Shown piece by piece: positions 9,805-12,107 of a stretch of 12,107 bases of DNA. The DNA is from Thiotrichaceae bacterium (GTDB taxonomy: Bacteria; Pseudomonadota; Gammaproteobacteria; Thiotrichales; Thiotrichaceae): contig JANTHA010000035.1 of the NCBI GenBank assembly GCA_024762625.1, positions 1 through 12,107 of the forward strand, in the 5' to 3' direction. The first letter of the stretch is position 1; every line of letters starts with the position of its first letter. The position numbers and the translations under genes were made by a program. Below the pieces are notes generated by a model. That model saw only the letters and a list, made by a program, of their open reading frames with translations, did no database searches and was not told the DNA's origin.

Positions 9805-9823
9805 ATGAAGGATAGTCCTTCAT
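9805..9823. repeat. Perfect 8-bp palindrome upstream of plsX
   Basis: ATGAAGGA (9805-9812) and TCCTTCAT (9816-9823) are perfect inverted copies around a 3-nt centre. The element sits between the rpmF-plsX terminator and the plsX start, next to the possible -10 element. It could be an operator for a dimeric regulator or a small hairpin in the plsX leader. No U-tract follows on either strand at the proper place, so it is not a terminator. Confidence 0.7.
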
Positions 9824-9848
9824 CAAACAAGACTTTTTTCAAGACGAC

Positions 9849-9877
9849 AAAAAATCGCGGGATAAACCCGCGATTTT
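9849..9877 (-). terminator. Strong intrinsic terminator after rpmF
   Basis: The arms at 9867-9877 and 9851-9861 form a perfect 11-bp stem (AAAATCGCGGG with CCCGCGATTTT) around a 5-nt loop. On the - strand the stem runs into six T residues (9854-9849). It lies 32 nt past the rpmF stop. The upstream A-rich arm means it could also work on the + strand, though with a shorter T-run. Confidence 0.9.
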
Positions 9878-9909
9878 ATAATTCATCAAGATATCTATGA
9901 AACAATCAG

Positions 9910-10113
9910 TTATTCGTCATCGTCCTCATCTTCATAAACATCCGTTGGGGCTATAATCTGCTTGCCGCGATAAAACCCGTTTGGCGTCATGTGATGACGA
10001 AGGTGTGTTTCACCGGAAACCGGATCAACGGATAATGTCGGCGTTCCTAATGCATCGTGTGAACGACGCTGACCACGTCTTGAACGGGTTACTTTACTCT
10101 TTTGTACTGCCAT
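9910..10113 (-). CDS. rpmF: 50S ribosomal protein L32 with acidic C-terminal tail
   Basis: Component of the large ribosomal subunit, 67 aa. The N-terminal [21 protein letters not shown] and the central [14 protein letters not shown] are diagnostic of L32. No cysteines are present, so this is the zinc-independent form, as in E. coli. After the normal end (GFYRGKQII) an extra tail of about ten residues ends in VYEDEDDDE, making it longer than the 57-aa E. coli protein. The ATG at 10113 is preceded by an AGAGAG (complement of 10121-10126) seven bases away. It follows yceD by 145 nt and is followed by a strong terminator, so L32 can be made in excess over PlsX. Confidence 0.98.
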   Translation of the reverse strand: MAVQKSKVTRSRRGQRRSHDALGTPTLSVDPVSGETHLRHHMTPNGFYRGKQIIAPTDVYEDEDDDE

Positions 10114-10141
10114 GGGAGTTCTCTCTATTCTGTGTTTAATC

Positions 10142-10170
10142 TACAAATTTGTTTAATCAAGTTCAACTTA
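10142..10170 (-). promoter_or_regulatory. Possible promoter of rpmF
   Basis: On the - strand TTGAAC is followed after 17 nt by TAGATT, each matching four of six consensus bases, about 28 nt before the rpmF start. The 145-nt gap after yceD leaves room for such a promoter. The match is weak and by eye. Confidence 0.3.
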
Positions 10171-10234
10171 TTTGCTAATGCGTTGATAACGAGCCTTGCC
10201 TTTAATTATGAAGTAATATGAATTTAAAATAGAC

Positions 10235-10257
10235 GAGTTAAACATGGGTTTAAACTC
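10235..10257 (-). repeat. AT-rich inverted repeat after yceD
   Basis: GAGTTAAAC (10235-10243) and GTTTAAACTC (10248-10257) are inverted copies with one extra base in the second arm and a 4-nt loop. The hairpin begins one base after the yceD stop. On the - strand it is followed by GTCTATTTT, a poor T-tract. It may be a leaky terminator, an mRNA-stabilising or processing hairpin, or an operator; the sequence does not decide. Confidence 0.45.
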
Positions 10258-10258
10258 A

Positions 10259-10924
10259 TCAATTATCCAGTTTTAAATCCTTTAAAACATCAAAAGGGTT
10301 TTCCTTTTGTTGAGCGTCTTGTTCTTTACCTTTGCCTTTCTCTCTGTCTTGTTTTGCGCTTTTTTCATCATTTAGCAATTCTCCCTGAAATTGAGGAGGC
10401 TTGCATTGTTCGCGTTGCTTCCGATCATCAAGATCATGTGCAATCATAGCCGGTAAGGCCAGCAGGATTTCATCTTCGATAAAATCGCGTAAAAACAAGC
10501 GATCATCCTCAACCAGCCAGGTATCATAACCTTCCTGCAAGGTTTCCGCCTGGGTGTCAGAATGGACAAAGGCAACTGATAACGCTGATTCGAATGGCGT
10601 TTTTACAGCATTCAAACAACGTTGACAACTCATGTTCAGTTCACACTTTATAACGCCGTTCACTACAGCCAGACCGGATTCGTTTCGACCAAATTCCAGT
10701 TTTACTAAAACCTGTGCTTCATCATGTTCGGCAAGTCCAGCGGTTTCTGCATTGCTTGCTTCCAGGTTTATTTCTGTACTTATTTCATCGGCTGTATTTT
10801 CACCATGAAATAATAAATCCTGCAAACGGGGGAAATCCTTGACTGCAAGTTTTCCCTGCAACATCCGGCCCTGTTCAACAAGACGAAATGGATCAACCTC
10901 AACCGGTAAACGCTGATGTTTCAT
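10259..10924 (-). CDS. yceD: YceD family (DUF177) protein with charged insertion near the C-terminus
   Basis: YceD is linked to 23S rRNA accumulation and large-subunit assembly in E. coli and is typically encoded next to rpmF, as here. It is 221 aa from the ATG at 10924, against about 170 for the family. The conserved CxxC (Cys100, Cys103 in SCQRCLNAV) lies at the centre of the domain, followed by the acidic DFIEDEILLALP region (148-159). The C-terminal motif ENPFDVLKDLK is also conserved. The extra length includes a hydrophilic Lys/Glu/Gln-rich stretch at about 184-207 just before that motif, predicted to be disordered. A TTG at 10927 is possible, but AGGG (complement of 10929-10932) supports the ATG. 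It heads the operon and is divergent from yceF. Confidence 0.92.
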   Translation of the reverse strand: MKHQRLPVEVDPFRLVEQGRMLQGKLAVKDFPRLQDLLFHGENTADEISTEINLEASNAETAGLAEHDEAQVLVKLEFGRNESGLAVVNGVIKCELNMSCQRCLNAVKTPFESALSVAFVHSDTQAETLQEGYDTWLVEDDRLFLRDFIEDEILLALPAMIAHDLDDRKQREQCKPPQFQGELLNDEKSAKQDREKGKGKEQDAQQKENPFDVLKDLKLDN

Positions 10925-10973
10925 CAAGCCCTATCAATCATAGCCAATAATAAGTAGGCGACGCAAAAGCGGG

Positions 10974-11002
10974 ATTATAAATCGTTAAACCTGGCGATGC
11001 AA
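10974..11002 (-). promoter_or_regulatory. Promoter of the yceD-rpmF operon
   Basis: On the - strand a perfect TATAAT (complement of 10974-10979) is preceded at a 17-nt spacing by TTGCAT (complement of 10997-11002). Transcription would start near 10967, giving a leader of about 43 nt before the yceD ATG. It is the best promoter match in the window. The same -35 variant, TTGCAT, appears before metH. Confidence 0.6.
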
Positions 11003-11098
11003 AGCGTTATTTCATAATTTTCTAATTCGCAAACAGAGTAAAACAAAGCAAAGCCGAGCAAATACAGGCTAAAACCAGGAGATTCTTTTCCTGATTGT

Positions 11099-11127
11099 AA
11101 CTTGTCTAGAACTTGGCTTGAAACTTG
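11099..11127. repeat. Three AACTTG boxes at about one helical turn
   Basis: AACTTG occurs at 11099-11104, 11110-11115 and 11122-11127, spaced 11 and 12 bp apart, so all three would face roughly the same side of the helix. They lie 110-140 bp upstream of yceF and about 100 bp upstream of the yceD -35 element. They may be binding sites for a regulator or a chance iteration. Confidence 0.45.
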
Positions 11128-11239
11128 TTTAAAATACGCGCCTCGTTTTGAACGGTTAAGCCAGCATTGGCCAGAATTGGTCATGATTTTTTTAAAACTT
11201 CTTCATGGCTTGTTTCATTTTAAAGCAGTCTACAAATAC

Positions 11240-11821
11240 ATGGAAAAACAACTCATTCTTGGCTCAACCTCGCCCTTTCGTAAAGAATTACTGCAACGTT
11301 TCAAGCTGGCGTTCACCACGGATAAACCAGACATTGATGAAACCCCGCTAATAAATGAATCGCCAGAGACTTATGTAAAACGGCTTTCTCTTGAAAAAGC
11401 CAAAGTAGTCGCCGAACGCCATCCCAATACACTGGTAATCGGCTCCGATCAATGCTCTATCCTGGAAGGACAAATCCACGGCAAACCAGGCAACCACTTA
11501 AATGCGGTAAAACAACTCAGCGAAAGTAGCGGCAAACGCGTCAGCTTCCTGACCGGGCTGTGTTTATACGACAGCAGCGACCATAGTTACCAACTGGATC
11601 TGGTTCCCTATCATGTGGATTTCAGAAACCTGAACCAAAAGGAAATTGAATCCTATCTCCAGGCTGAAAAACCCTATAACTGCGCCGGCAGCTTTAAATC
11701 AGAAGGTCTGGGCATTACACTATTTAAACGCATGCATGGCGATGACCCCACATCCCTGATCGGCCTGCCGCTGATTCGCCTCGCTGAAATGCTGCGTAAC
11801 AAAGGAATCGCACTGCCCTGA
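11240..11821 (+). CDS. yceF: 7-methyl-GTP pyrophosphatase, Maf family YceF type
   Basis: Maf-type nucleotide pyrophosphatase; E. coli YceF prefers 7-methyl-GTP and probably keeps this modified nucleotide out of nucleic acids. It is 193 aa (E. coli 194). The N-terminal LILGSTSPFRKELL is the Maf signature. DIDETP follows at about 32-37, then IGSDQ with the catalytic Asp70, HGKPG at about 80-84, SFLTGLCLY, and the YceF-type CAGSFKSEGLGITLF and LIGLPL. The ATG at 11240 gives the exact family start, although no Shine-Dalgarno sequence is visible and the frame is open further upstream to 11102. It is divergent from yceD, as in E. coli. The YceF subtype is assigned by resemblance to E. coli YceF over the whole length. 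Confidence 0.95.
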   Translation: MEKQLILGSTSPFRKELLQRFKLAFTTDKPDIDETPLINESPETYVKRLSLEKAKVVAERHPNTLVIGSDQCSILEGQIHGKPGNHLNAVKQLSESSGKRVSFLTGLCLYDSSDHSYQLDLVPYHVDFRNLNQKEIESYLQAEKPYNCAGSFKSEGLGITLFKRMHGDDPTSLIGLPLIRLAEMLRNKGIALP

Positions 11822-11909
11822 TTGATGCGGCGGTATGATCAACCTGCTTAGCCATGTCTGCCTTATAATTATTTTATCGGTTTTTAAGCAATAAAAAAGT
11901 CTGATTATG

Positions 11910-11930
11910 AAAAACGCCTTAATTCAGGCG
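11910..11930 (-). terminator. Terminator-like hairpin on the - strand after yceF
   Basis: CGCCT (11915-11919) and AGGCG (11926-11930) form a 5-bp stem with a 6-nt loop. On the - strand it is followed by five T residues (11914-11910), as in an intrinsic terminator; on the + strand no T-run follows. Its direction is opposite to yceF and to the gene beginning at 12001. The stem is short, so efficiency would be modest. Confidence 0.5.
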
Positions 11931-11941
11931 AGATTCAGGCG
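11922..11941 (+). repeat. 9-bp direct repeat ATTCAGGCG
   Basis: ATTCAGGCG occurs at 11922-11930 and 11933-11941, an 11-bp period. Both copies contain AGGCG, so either can pair with the CGCCT at 11915-11919, giving two alternative hairpins for the terminator-like element. Confidence 0.6.
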
Positions 11942-12000
11942 CAAAGATTGATACTTTCAACTTCAGTTTCCCAAGCCCTGATAATATAAAAATAATAATA

Positions 12001-12107
12001 ATGATTAAACTAAACTCCACATTGGCAATTGGCGTATTATTTACGGTGATAAATTTTTCACCCGTCGACGGCTGGGCGGCGACCGAACACACTGACATCC
12101 AGGTCAA
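12001..12107 (+). CDS. N-terminus of a putative secreted protein (runs off the window)
   Basis: An ATG at 12001 opens a frame that is intact for 35 codons to the window edge. The translation starts MIKLNSTLAIGVLFTV and continues through GWAATEH: a short basic n-region, a hydrophobic core at about 8-20, and a plausible signal peptidase I site after GWA or WAA at about residues 26-27. This predicts export to the periplasm or outer membrane. Nothing after the signal is long enough to name a family. No Shine-Dalgarno sequence is visible; the ATG is preceded by an A/T-only stretch (ATA repeats). The opposite strand is also open here for 62 codons and ends at a terminator-like hairpin, so the gene could instead lie on the - strand. 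Confidence 0.55.
   Translation, partial: MIKLNSTLAIGVLFTVINFSPVDGWAATEHTDIQV

Larger units (their letters stand above)
10925..11239. promoter_or_regulatory. Divergent intergenic region between yceD and yceF
   Basis: 315 nt without a convincing gene. It holds a good promoter facing yceD, three AACTTG repeats in its right half, an A-rich central stretch (about 11035-11075) and a weak hairpin at 11076-11093. An open frame continues upstream of yceF into this region from a TTG at 11102, but its residues have no counterpart in the Maf family. I find no convincing promoter facing yceF and no Shine-Dalgarno sequence directly before its ATG. Confidence 0.7.

Noticed and set aside
11076..11093. 7-bp hairpin (CAGGAGA / TTTCCTG, one G-T pair) in the yceD-yceF intergenic region, as a small RNA terminator.
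   Set aside because: No T-run follows on the + strand and only a short one on the - strand, and no promoter places a short transcript ending there.
11102..11239. 46-residue N-terminal extension of yceF, including a hydrophobic stretch (IFLKLLHGLFHF).
   Set aside because: It precedes the exact Maf family start, has no ribosome binding site, and overlaps the putative regulatory region.
11919..12107. - strand open frame of 62 codons with a run of isoleucines.
   Set aside because: The isoleucine run comes from the ATT/AAT-rich bases next to 12001, and the + strand signal peptide is more convincing. It is kept as an alternative in the findings because of the terminator direction.

Overview
The window is a stretch of ordinary chromosomal housekeeping DNA from a gammaproteobacterium. 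This rests on the divergent yceF / yceD-rpmF-plsX-fabH arrangement, which matches the E. coli locus, and on protein features such as an E. coli-type MetH, a zinc-free L32 and a YceF-type Maf protein. I cannot place it more precisely. I see no mobile element, CRISPR array, tRNA, rRNA or phage gene, and no convincing undescribed system. The unusual points are small ones of regulation and protein architecture.

Left part, + strand (50-5027): a membrane-anchored HtrA/Deg-type serine protease with one PDZ domain, then a full-length cobalamin-dependent methionine synthase (metH). A promoter-like sequence and a 9-bp inverted repeat fill the 67-nt gap between them. metH is convergent with the next block.

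Middle part, - strand (10924 down to 5090): yceD, rpmF, plsX and fabH, followed by a family-5-like uracil-DNA glycosylase and uvrC. The first four link ribosome assembly (YceD, L32) with the start of phospholipid and fatty-acid synthesis (PlsX, FabH). In E. coli fabH is followed by fabD-fabG-acpP; here it is followed by two DNA repair genes, which are separated from each other by a single base. A strong intrinsic terminator sits between rpmF and plsX, so the operon is probably split or attenuated there. A perfect 8-bp palindrome lies just upstream of plsX.

Right part, + strand (11240-12107): yceF (a 7-methyl-GTP pyrophosphatase of the Maf family), transcribed divergently from yceD across a 315-nt intergenic region. 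After it come an AT-rich gap, a terminator-like hairpin facing the opposite way, and the first 35 codons of an apparent secreted protein that runs off the window.
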